A DNA stretch of 64,000 nt from Lacrimispora sp. BS-2 (lineage in GTDB: Bacteria; Bacillota; Clostridia; Lachnospirales; Lachnospiraceae): contig NZ_CP157940.1 of the NCBI RefSeq assembly GCF_040207125.1, forward strand, positions 2,728,001-2,792,000, in the 5' to 3' direction. Positions 31,916 to 40,010 of the stretch are shown here, in pieces. Both the position numbers and the translations under genes were made by a program. Every line of letters begins with the position of its first letter. Positions within the stretch are counted from its first letter, which is position 1. Under the pieces are notes generated by a model. It was not told where the DNA came from. It worked only from the letters and a program-made list of their open reading frames with translations, and did not search any database.

Positions 31916-33118
31916 TTATTCATTACATTCGGACGAGACCTCCGGAGCAGGATCCACCGTAATTCTCAATGTGTCTGCACAGGCTTCCCTGACCTTTTCT
32001 TCTCTGACCGCTATTAAATCCCCTGCAATGACCTTCAATATATGAACGACGGGAACTGCTAAAACCATTCCCCATATCCCGGCGATTGCGCCGCCCAAAG
32101 TGATTCCTATGACGATCAAAGCCGGACTTAAGGAAAATGAGGTCCCCATAAGCTTTGGCTGTATCACATTCCCGTCAATCTGCTGGGTAACAAGTAAAAC
32201 CAAAGCAGCAATTGCCCCCGTATTGATTCCGTTTGTACACGAAATGATGATTACAACACCAATGGAACCAAAAATTGAACCAAAGTAAGGGATGATATTA
32301 CAGACAGCCAATATGATCCCAAGGGCCATTGAATACCTGGAACCAAGCAAGGTAAATTCGATGGTAGTAATCACACATAAAATCAGGGAATCTAAAAGCT
32401 GGCAGACAATAAACTTTTTAAAACTGTCATTGACTATGTTTCCGTACCTTAAAACTGCTTTTCTGATTTTTTCGTTAAGAAACAAATCCATGAGCCGTCT
32501 CGTCTGGAATTTAAAATTATGAGTCTCCAGCAGGAAATAAACGGAAGTCACAATCGTAATAAATCCACTGAAAATATGGGAAGTAACTCCCAAAACCGCA
32601 CTTAATGAATCTAATACCTCTTTCAGGCCGATTCCCTCCAGCATACTTTTCCAGGCGGTACGGGACGGCATAATATCTTCCAGTATTTCCGATAAGCCCA
32701 GCTTTTCAAACGGCAGATGCTCCAAGGCCATTATGGCATTATTATAATAAGTGTTGAAGTTTAATATAAAATCCAATATGCTTTTTTGAAGCAGGGGAAT
32801 TACCTTATTTACGATCAGAACAATGGCAGCAATAAATAAAGCATAAATAACAAAAACACTGATTCCTCTGGAACGTTTTTGAAACGGGCTGAATTGAAGC
32901 CTGTTTAAACGCTGTTCCAGGGCAGAACATGGGATATTCAGCAGATATGCTATGACAAATCCATAGAAAAAGGGGATAAGTACCTTAGTAAATGATTTGA
33001 CCCAAACCACCACATCGGAAAAATTCATAACAATTTTATAAATGATAATGACCAGCATGGCAAGCAGCAGCCTTGATAAAAATACCCTTATCTGCTTTTT
33101 TTTCAGTAAATCTCCCAT
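31916..33118 (-). CDS. AI-2E / PerM family transporter
   Basis: 400-residue polytopic membrane protein of the AI-2E exporter-like (YdbI/PerM) superfamily, with paired N-terminal helices (LLAMLVIIIYKIVMNF, VLIPFFYGFVIAYLLNIPCS), a central soluble insert and a C-terminal helix set ending with IPYFGSIFGSIGVV, QQIDGNVIQPKLMG and GMVLAVPVVHILKV, the conserved signature. Members export small molecules or act as Na+/H+ antiporters; the substrate here is unknown. SD AAAGGAGGTCAGG before ATG 33118. Confidence 0.9.
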   Translation of the reverse strand: MGDLLKKKQIRVFLSRLLLAMLVIIIYKIVMNFSDVVVWVKSFTKVLIPFFYGFVIAYLLNIPCSALEQRLNRLQFSPFQKRSRGISVFVIYALFIAAIVLIVNKVIPLLQKSILDFILNFNTYYNNAIMALEHLPFEKLGLSEILEDIMPSRTAWKSMLEGIGLKEVLDSLSAVLGVTSHIFSGFITIVTSVYFLLETHNFKFQTRRLMDLFLNEKIRKAVLRYGNIVNDSFKKFIVCQLLDSLILCVITTIEFTLLGSRYSMALGIILAVCNIIPYFGSIFGSIGVVIIISCTNGINTGAIAALVLLVTQQIDGNVIQPKLMGTSFSLSPALIVIGITLGGAIAGIWGMVLAVPVVHILKVIAGDLIAVREEKVREACADTLRITVDPAPEVSSECNE

Positions 33119-33172
33119 CCTGACCTCCTTTCCAAATAAAATAAACGGATTTACCGGTTCGATCCTTAGACC

Positions 33173-34144
33173 CTAATACTTTTGCGTCAGCAGCAATTCC
33201 ACTGCCATTCGGTCATTTAGCTTTCCGGTCTTCACAGCTTCTTCCGCATCCACGCACAAGTTTACATAAGACAAAATCTGTTCTTTGGAAAATGTCCTTG
33301 CCTGAGGCATGATCTTTCCTGCCGCAAAAGGAGGAATCTTAAGCTTTGAGGCAATGCCGCCCTTATCCATTCCCTTTCCCATCAGCTCCTTTACCTGCAG
33401 AATCTGGTTAAACTGCCTGGCAATAAGAAAGAGGATTCTCATGGGAGGTTCCTTTAAGGTGAGAAGGTCTTCATAAAGATCCATGGCTTTTTTGGTCTGC
33501 CGGTTCACAATCGCTGCCACCATATCAAAAATCTTATTGGTTGTCCGGACCGTGCAGATGGTTTCCACATCCTCAGCCGTAATAATCTCTCTTCCCAGAG
33601 TATAGCTTATGAGCTTTTCCAGCTCCATGCGGATATTTTCCATATCATCTCCGGTCATGTGAAGAAATAGTTCCATGGTATTTCCTGTGATCTTCTTACC
33701 TTCTCTGGAAAGCAAAGTCCCTGCCCATCTGGCAAGCTGGGCCGTATTCTGACGCTCCATTTCAGCCGCATACCCCAGTTCCTTTACCTTTTTAAACATT
33801 TTACTTCGCTTATCAACCTCAGATTCCACAAAGATCAGACATGTGGTATCCGGCATCTGGGGCAGATAAGATACCATTTCATCAGAAGCGGATTTAAAAA
33901 AACCGCTGTTTTCCACCAGGATCAGGCGTTTTTCTGCAAAGAAAGGCATGGTATCTGCAAGACTGATGACCTCCCGCACATCGATTCCCTTTCCTTCAAA
34001 CTGGTTGAAGTTCATGGTATCGCCTGCCGTAATAGCTGCCTTCATTTGATTTTTATAGCTGTTTTTCAAAAATGATTCTTCTCCATATAGAAGATAAATC
34101 GGCTTGAAGCTGTGATTTTTGATATCCTGAGTCAGCGTCTGCAT
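33173..34144 (-). CDS. holA: DNA polymerase III delta subunit
   Basis: Clamp-loader subunit that opens the beta clamp. 323 residues from ATG 34144 (MQTLTQDIKNHSFKPIYLLY, with AGGAAGGA upstream; the longer GTG frame is rejected). Contains the YGEESFLKNSYKNQMK segment, EKRLILVENSGFF and the C-terminal helical collar (LKIPPFAAGKIMPQARTFSK, LNDRMAVELLL). It follows comEC by 66 bp as in Bacillus; there the next gene is rpsT, here an accessory region intervenes. Confidence 0.94.
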   Translation of the reverse strand: MQTLTQDIKNHSFKPIYLLYGEESFLKNSYKNQMKAAITAGDTMNFNQFEGKGIDVREVISLADTMPFFAEKRLILVENSGFFKSASDEMVSYLPQMPDTTCLIFVESEVDKRSKMFKKVKELGYAAEMERQNTAQLARWAGTLLSREGKKITGNTMELFLHMTGDDMENIRMELEKLISYTLGREIITAEDVETICTVRTTNKIFDMVAAIVNRQTKKAMDLYEDLLTLKEPPMRILFLIARQFNQILQVKELMGKGMDKGGIASKLKIPPFAAGKIMPQARTFSKEQILSYVNLCVDAEEAVKTGKLNDRMAVELLLTQKY

Positions 34145-34210
34145 GGCATCCTTCCTCTCTGGCATGACTTTCTTAATAAAATTAAACACGTATTTCCTTT
34201 TTTACTCTCT

Positions 34211-36637
34211 CTAATTATACCGGGAGAACTTCTCTCCGTCAACGAAACTTTCAAACCGGATCCTCTCCCCATCAGTCCACATTTTTATGGCCCCTCCTTC
34301 TCCTGTTTTAAAAACCTCTGTTCCCCTCTCCTTCAAACGGTCTAAAACCTCCTGATGAGGGTGTCCGTAAGAATTATCCACCCCATAAGAGACCACAGCC
34401 CAACGGGGCTTTACTGCATCGAGAAATGCTTCCCCAGAGGAATATTTAGAGCCATGATGGGCCACCTTTAACACATTCACCTCTGCCAGCAGCAGCCTTT
34501 CTCCGGCCCTTTCCAAAAGTTCCTTCTCTCCTCTTTCTTCCATATCTCCTGTAAACAGCATGCGGCAGTTTCCATAATCTATCTTTAATACCTCTGACTC
34601 CTCATTGGTAGTTTCCGGCCTGTCTTCTATTCCTGGATACAAGCAGGTGATGCGAAGGCCCTCCACCTGGACCCAATCACCTCCTGCCACGTACTTCACT
34701 TTGGTTCTCCGCCGCCTGGCAAGCTCCTCCAGCTTCTTGATTGCCTCATCCTCCCTTCCATGATAGGGAAGCATGAGATTTTCAATTTTTATATCTTCAC
34801 TGTTTTCCAAAAGATAGGCTACACCGCTTAAATGATCCTGATCCCCATGGCTGATGAATGCAAAATGAATGACTGGTACCCCTAAACTTTTTAAACAAGG
34901 CTCCAGGGAATATTTGCCCAGAGATTTTTTAGAAGAGCTTCCTCCATCCACTAAAACCGCAGATCTTCCTGCCCGTAACAGGATGCCATCCCCTTGCCCC
35001 ACATCGAGAAACACAGCTTCCAGCCCATTTACAGGACCAGGCTTTAACAGCAGGATGCAAAAGCAATACATCCCTGCCAGAAAAAGGACCTTTAAACCAT
35101 AGGAAGTCCTTCTCTTTTTCTCGTCTTTATTCTCCCCGGCCCTATGCTCCTCATACTCCTTCCAGATGTTCAAAGCGGACATTCCTGCAAACAGAATAAG
35201 GCCATAAGCCGCCAGCCGTCCAGGCTCCGGTCTGCCAAAGGTCAGGCTGTATCCAGGAAGCCCTTCCATGCTTTTGCAGATCCATTCATAAAAGGCAAGA
35301 ATATAATGCCCTGTTCCCGCAGCAGCGGTCCCAAGAAGGGGACTGAAGCTTCCAAGAAAGATAACGCCGATTCCGGAACAAACCACCCAGTCCATTAAGG
35401 GGATAAGCAGAAGATTTAAAAACAGTCCATAGAAAGGAATCTGATAAAAATGATACAGTGTAATAGGCATGGTAACTATTTGTACCGCTGCTCCTGTGGA
35501 AATCGCGCCTGACAGAAAATTCTTCTTTCCAAGCCAGGTTTCAAGGAGGGGACCTGCCCATCCGATTGCATAGACAGCCCCAAAGGACAGCTGGACCCCT
35601 CCATTCATAAGGAGCATAGGCGACTTAAGTCCCAGGAAAAGCAGCGCCAGGGAAGTGGAGGATAAAAGATCATAGGTTCTTCCAAGATAGGCGGCCAGAA
35701 ATGCGACAGACATCATAATCACAGCCCTCACCACCGAAGGACCGCTTCCTGTTAAAATCCCATACATAACCACCAGGGTGGTTCCTGCCAGACCGGCCCC
35801 TCCAAGTCCCATTCCGGTTTTCCTTAAAATCCGGTAAAAAGAAAGACCGAGGAAGGACATATGCATGCCGCTGATTGCAAGAAGATGGGAAATTCCGTTC
35901 TTTTGATATAAAGATTTAATATCCTCCGGAAGCCCTCTTGTATCTCCTAAAACGGCTGCCGTTAAAACGCCGGCATCTTCTTTTGAGGTATACTTATAAA
36001 GGAGGGAGCGTCCCCATTCCCTAGCCTGGCGTATCCCGTCTAAAAGAGGGGCTTCTCTTAAATCCAGAATCTCCAGTTCCTTACCAATAAACTTTCCGTC
36101 AATCCCCAGCCCCTGATAATATGCCTTGCTGTCAAACTCCCCCGGGTTCCTGGCAGGTGAAAAGGGTTGTACCTCCCCCTTCACTTTGATGAGCTGCCCA
36201 AGGCGCAGCCTTTTATTCCCGTTATCACCTATGGATTGGAGATCCAACGGCCTGACAGACACCATCAGACGTGAAACACGGCAGGAAATATCCTGCTTTT
36301 TCACCCGGTTTTCCTTTAGAACAATCTGAAGAGATCCATTCTTTTCTTCAAAAGAAGAAATCCTTCCCTCTGCTTCCACATAACCGGCCGAAAGCTCCTC
36401 AATGGTCCTTTCCCTCTCTTTCCACCTTTTGCAGTCATATCCGGCCCAGGCCGCGCCCAGGTATAAAAAAAGAAGAGGCAAAAGAACCCAAAGCCGGTCT
36501 CTGCCTCTCCAATAACCATAAAGAACAACCCCGGCAGCAAAAAAAGCCGGAATCAAAAGCCAGGATGTCAAAACCAGCAAAGCGGCAGTCTCTCCAAGTA
36601 CAAATCCCCCTGCGATCAGACATAATGGGCGTTTTAT
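34211..36637 (-). CDS. comEC: ComEC/Rec2 DNA-uptake channel protein, apparent ATA start
   Basis: Inner-membrane channel for single-stranded DNA uptake. About 808 residues: N-terminal helices, an OB-like extracellular region (EAEGRISSFEEKNGSLQI), the Competence domain with many membrane spans (ISHLLAISGMHMSFLGLSFY), and a C-terminal metallo-beta-lactamase domain (FLDVGQGDGILLRAG, FISHGDQDHLSG, LKVAHHGSKYSSGEAF). The only well-placed initiation point is ATA at 36635-36637, nine bases after AGGAGG and followed by KRPLCLIAGGFVLGETA, the usual ComEC opening. The next standard codon in frame is TTG at 36580, which lacks an SD. The SD lies inside the end of the GerMN gene. Confidence 0.92.
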   Translation of the reverse strand: MKRPLCLIAGGFVLGETAALLVLTSWLLIPAFFAAGVVLYGYWRGRDRLWVLLPLLFLYLGAAWAGYDCKRWKERERTIEELSAGYVEAEGRISSFEEKNGSLQIVLKENRVKKQDISCRVSRLMVSVRPLDLQSIGDNGNKRLRLGQLIKVKGEVQPFSPARNPGEFDSKAYYQGLGIDGKFIGKELEILDLREAPLLDGIRQAREWGRSLLYKYTSKEDAGVLTAAVLGDTRGLPEDIKSLYQKNGISHLLAISGMHMSFLGLSFYRILRKTGMGLGGAGLAGTTLVVMYGILTGSGPSVVRAVIMMSVAFLAAYLGRTYDLLSSTSLALLFLGLKSPMLLMNGGVQLSFGAVYAIGWAGPLLETWLGKKNFLSGAISTGAAVQIVTMPITLYHFYQIPFYGLFLNLLLIPLMDWVVCSGIGVIFLGSFSPLLGTAAAGTGHYILAFYEWICKSMEGLPGYSLTFGRPEPGRLAAYGLILFAGMSALNIWKEYEEHRAGENKDEKKRRTSYGLKVLFLAGMYCFCILLLKPGPVNGLEAVFLDVGQGDGILLRAGRSAVLVDGGSSSKKSLGKYSLEPCLKSLGVPVIHFAFISHGDQDHLSGVAYLLENSEDIKIENLMLPYHGREDEAIKKLEELARRRRTKVKYVAGGDWVQVEGLRITCLYPGIEDRPETTNEESEVLKIDYGNCRMLFTGDMEERGEKELLERAGERLLLAEVNVLKVAHHGSKYSSGEAFLDAVKPRWAVVSYGVDNSYGHPHQEVLDRLKERGTEVFKTGEGGAIKMWTDGERIRFESFVDGEKFSRYN

Positions 36638-37644
36638 TGTTCTGTTCCTCCTATATCATTTGGTACTTCTTCATTTTCCGCATTGTAATCCAGGTTGCGT
36701 TCAAAAAACTGGTTTAAAGAAATGGAATCCCGAAACATGACTTCCTGAGAACCGCCCACCGTAATCTGCACCTTATTGATGGAAGAGGCCGCAGCCAGGG
36801 AGTTCACAATAGAATAAATCGGGATATATTCCTTTACTTCCAGGGTGTTATTAAGAAATGCGGAATCAAAATTAATGTAACAGATGTTTTCATTGACCGA
36901 CACATTGAGAAGCTTTGTATCCTTTGGCAGAGTCGGGTTCATCCCCGGCCTTCCCGGACCGGCAATCAGCTGTTCGATGACCAGCTTTTCCAGGGAAGTG
37001 TTTACGTTATGCACCACTTCTCTTGTCTCCTTAACCAGCTTCTCACCGGTATCATCAGAGAAATACAGGGGCAGCTCCGTCTTCTCATAGGAATTGACGT
37101 TACTGATGTTGTCAATGAAATCGGAATTTGCCATAGGGCCTACCGGACTTCCCGAGCTGTCCATCAGAGGCTGTTCCGCTGTATACACAGCAACATAATC
37201 CACCCCTTTTACCTGGGTCAGTGTCCTTACCAGGGAAGACCTGCATAAAATCTCTCTGGTTGCATTCATCATGGCATAATTGTTATCAAAATACAGATAA
37301 AGAACCGTGTCCTCCAGCTTATACCGCTCAAAGCCCACCTTATCCGGAACCGCGGCCTGACGGTCCAGATCCTTTGGCACCGTCCGAAGCTGTTCCATCA
37401 GATTCCTGATCCTCCAGTCCGTCACATCTTCCAAGTCCCCTTCCGGCTTCTGCGGCATGTGATACTCCTGTGGTTCCATCTTTGTCATGGCAGAATTGAG
37501 ATAATAAATCTGGTAAACATCACCGGCGTTTTCTGTTCCCTTTGCTTTTCTTCCGTGACAGCCGGTCAGGCACAGAGAGCACGCCAGAAGAAGGAAAACA
37601 CACCGCTTTACCGGGTGAAAAAGTATGCCTGAAAGGCGTTTCAT
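36634..37644 (-). CDS. GerMN-domain lipoprotein
   Basis: 336 residues, exported lipoprotein (lipobox CLTGC, Cys29) with two GerMN domains (~75-195 and ~220-320; VLYLYFDNNYAMM and NICYINFDSAFLNN). GerM-type proteins act at the cell surface in sporulation and germination. Located 17 bp after a sensor kinase gene, an order that recalls the actinobacterial MtrB-LpqB pair. SD AGGAGG before ATG 37644. The first ~12 codons (MKRLSGILFHPVKR) look derived from the intergenic repeat unit seen before pgk. Confidence 0.88.
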   Translation of the reverse strand: MKRLSGILFHPVKRCVFLLLACSLCLTGCHGRKAKGTENAGDVYQIYYLNSAMTKMEPQEYHMPQKPEGDLEDVTDWRIRNLMEQLRTVPKDLDRQAAVPDKVGFERYKLEDTVLYLYFDNNYAMMNATREILCRSSLVRTLTQVKGVDYVAVYTAEQPLMDSSGSPVGPMANSDFIDNISNVNSYEKTELPLYFSDDTGEKLVKETREVVHNVNTSLEKLVIEQLIAGPGRPGMNPTLPKDTKLLNVSVNENICYINFDSAFLNNTLEVKEYIPIYSIVNSLAAASSINKVQITVGGSQEVMFRDSISLNQFFERNLDYNAENEEVPNDIGGTEQ

Positions 37645-37661
37645 CTAATAGCCTCCTGTTT

Positions 37662-39104
37662 CTAAGAAATATAAGTGAGTGGAATCCGCACGGTAAATGT
37701 GGCTCCCTCGCCCTCTTTGCTCTGAAGCTTCAGCGCTCCCTGGTGCATCAGCACAATTTTTTTTGTAATGGAAAGGCCAAGGCCTGTGCCTCCTGTTTCT
37801 CTGGATCTGGCCTTATCTACCCGGTAGAACCGTTCAAACACATGCTCCTGAAACTCTTCCGAAATCCCGATTCCGGAATCCGCCACCTTTACGTAAAAAA
37901 ACTTATGATCCGCATCAAGGGTAACCCGTACCCAGCCGCCTTCCACATTGTATTTGATGGCATTCTCCACCAGATTGCTTAAGGCCAGGGACAGCTTCAT
38001 CTCATCTACATCGGCAATGACCTCCCTGATGCTTTCAAAGGTAAGCTCCACATTGCGTTTTCCGGCAATGGGGCGCAGCCTTTTTAAGATCAGCTCCATC
38101 AATCCGTTGATATTCACCTGGGCAATGTTTAAATTTCCCCCGGCAGTCTTGTCCATGCGGACCAGAGACAGCAGGTCATCAATGATCTTGTTTTCCCGCT
38201 CGATTTCATCAGAGATATCACTTAAAAATTCCCGGTAAAGCTCCGCCGGAACGTCTTCCATCCCCATGAGGGAATCAGCCAGAACCCGAATGGATGTGAT
38301 CGGGGTTTTCAGCTCATGGGAAACATTTGATACGAATTCTTCCCTGGACTGGTCCACCGCCTTAAGCTTCTTTAACGTCAGGTTAATGGTTTCCGTAATC
38401 TGCAGGGTTTCCTTATAAGCATAAGGACTGATATTTTCGTCCAGATTTCCCTCTGCCGCCCGGTTTAATCTCCGCTGCAGTTCCCGGAAAGGCTTCGTCA
38501 GAAGCTTGGCAAGAAGAAACACAAATATGGCCAGAACGGAAAAGATCATAAGCTGAAGAAAAGCTCCCTTTTCCGACATAGTGGATACCCGGTTCAGCAG
38601 ATCCTCCGTGGATGCCGTTACAATCATGACCCCGGCAATTTCCTTTTCCTGGCTGTTGGAATAAATGGGAATCGTCAGAGCTGAATAATGTTTTTCAAAA
38701 TTATATTTGCTGCCATTTTCTCCGTCAAAGCAGCGGATGACCTCTTCAGATACATTGAGCTTACCCGTAGAAAGGGAAAAAGTGTCGCTGATGATCCTGA
38801 AATTCCGGTTCACCACCACGATCCGTCCATTGAACATATCTGCCTTTACGGACATTTCATTGTCCAGCAGAGGATCCCTTGGCTCCATGGTCAAGTATCC
38901 GATTCTTGTCATTTTGTTGCTTAATATCCAGCACTGGTTTTGGATATCCTGCATTCTGGACTCAATGAGATTCTGCCGGTAAGTACCCAGCATGACCAAA
39001 TTCTGGATAAATACCGGTATGGTTCCGACCACCAGAAGGGCAATGATTAGAGTGACCCGCAGGCTTATGGCATGTTTCTGATTAAAAAGCCTTATCTGGA
39101 ACAT
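37662..39104 (-). CDS. Sensor histidine kinase (orphan)
   Basis: 480 residues: membrane helix ~15-35, extracytoplasmic sensor ~36-185, second helix ~186-205 (LMIFSVLAIFVFLLAKLLTK), HAMP domain, HisKA with VSNVSHELKTPITSIR (His near 263), and HATPase_c with N box LVENAIKYN, GIGISEEF and GTGLGLSI. No response regulator is adjacent: DegV lies upstream and the GerMN lipoprotein downstream. SD GGAGGTG before ATG 39104. The ligand is unknown; the lipoprotein may modulate sensing. Confidence 0.92.
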   Translation of the reverse strand: MFQIRLFNQKHAISLRVTLIIALLVVGTIPVFIQNLVMLGTYRQNLIESRMQDIQNQCWILSNKMTRIGYLTMEPRDPLLDNEMSVKADMFNGRIVVVNRNFRIISDTFSLSTGKLNVSEEVIRCFDGENGSKYNFEKHYSALTIPIYSNSQEKEIAGVMIVTASTEDLLNRVSTMSEKGAFLQLMIFSVLAIFVFLLAKLLTKPFRELQRRLNRAAEGNLDENISPYAYKETLQITETINLTLKKLKAVDQSREEFVSNVSHELKTPITSIRVLADSLMGMEDVPAELYREFLSDISDEIERENKIIDDLLSLVRMDKTAGGNLNIAQVNINGLMELILKRLRPIAGKRNVELTFESIREVIADVDEMKLSLALSNLVENAIKYNVEGGWVRVTLDADHKFFYVKVADSGIGISEEFQEHVFERFYRVDKARSRETGGTGLGLSITKKIVLMHQGALKLQSKEGEGATFTVRIPLTYIS

Positions 39105-39131
39105 GACCCTGCACCTCCAACTTTATTCCTG

Positions 39132-39998
39132 TCATACATCCAGCCTTTTCGTACAAGCGATTGCCAGCGCTCCCGGCCCTATGTGGCAGGACACGCTTAA
39201 AGAAAGATTGTCCACGTAGATTTCTCCCGTCTTTGGAAAAACCTCTTCTAGCTCCTTCTTAAATTCCATGGCAGCCGCCTCATTATTGGTATGGGCAACG
39301 GCAATGCTGGTGCAAAGCCCTTCCGGATCGCCGAAGCGCTCCTCCATATCCTTTTTTGCGGCTGTGATCATCATGGTTTTGGCCTGCTTCATGGTTCTTG
39401 CCTTTGCAAAGGCGTCCAGTTTTTCTCCCTGAATGGTAAGAACCGGTTTAATCCTTAAAAATGTCCCTAAAAGAGCCGCTGCCGGAGTGATCCTTCCGCC
39501 TTTTTTTAAATATTCCAGCGTATCCAGGGTAATATAAATGGTAGATTCCATCTTTGTCTCTTCCAGCTTTTCCTTAATGGCAGCGGCGGTCATTCCTAAA
39601 TCTGCCATCCTCCTGGCTTCCAGGACCGACTGCCTTTGAGTGACGGAAATTCTCTGGTTATTGACCACAAACACTTTTCCTTCGTAATCTTCCGTCAGCA
39701 TAAGAGCCGTCTGACATGCACTGCTCAGCCCGCTGGACATGGGAATGTGGACGATTTCCTCATATTCCTCTAAAAGCCTGTTCCATAAATCCATAAGATC
39801 GGCCGGAGATGGCTGAGAGGTGGAAATATCCACTCCTTCCTCCAGCTTTTCATAGAAATCCTTCTGTGTCAGGCTGATATCTTCATAAAACGTATCCCCG
39901 GCCATCATAAACGGCATGGGTATTACGTAAACTCCAGCTTCTTCCCCCTGTCTCTGGGTAATTCCGCTGTTGCTGTCTGTTATAATAGCTACTTTCAT
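39132..39998 (-). CDS. DegV family (fatty-acid-binding) protein
   Basis: 288 residues, MKVAIITDSNSGITQRQGEE opening, then DISLTQKDFYEKLEEGVDIS, TSQPSPADLMDLW, HIPMSSGLSSACQTA and the GGRITPAAALLGTFLRIKPV segment. DegV/FakB proteins present fatty acids to the FakA kinase. No fakA gene is nearby. The ATG at 39998 is preferred to one 6 bp upstream because of SD spacing. Confidence 0.92.
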   Translation of the reverse strand: MKVAIITDSNSGITQRQGEEAGVYVIPMPFMMAGDTFYEDISLTQKDFYEKLEEGVDISTSQPSPADLMDLWNRLLEEYEEIVHIPMSSGLSSACQTALMLTEDYEGKVFVVNNQRISVTQRQSVLEARRMADLGMTAAAIKEKLEETKMESTIYITLDTLEYLKKGGRITPAAALLGTFLRIKPVLTIQGEKLDAFAKARTMKQAKTMMITAAKKDMEERFGDPEGLCTSIAVAHTNNEAAAMEFKKELEEVFPKTGEIYVDNLSLSVSCHIGPGALAIACTKRLDV

Positions 39999-40010
39999 TT
40001 CCATTCTCCT

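Noticed and set aside
34869..35398. Plus-strand ORFs of 77-84 codons
   Set aside because: Shadows of comEC with no start signals.
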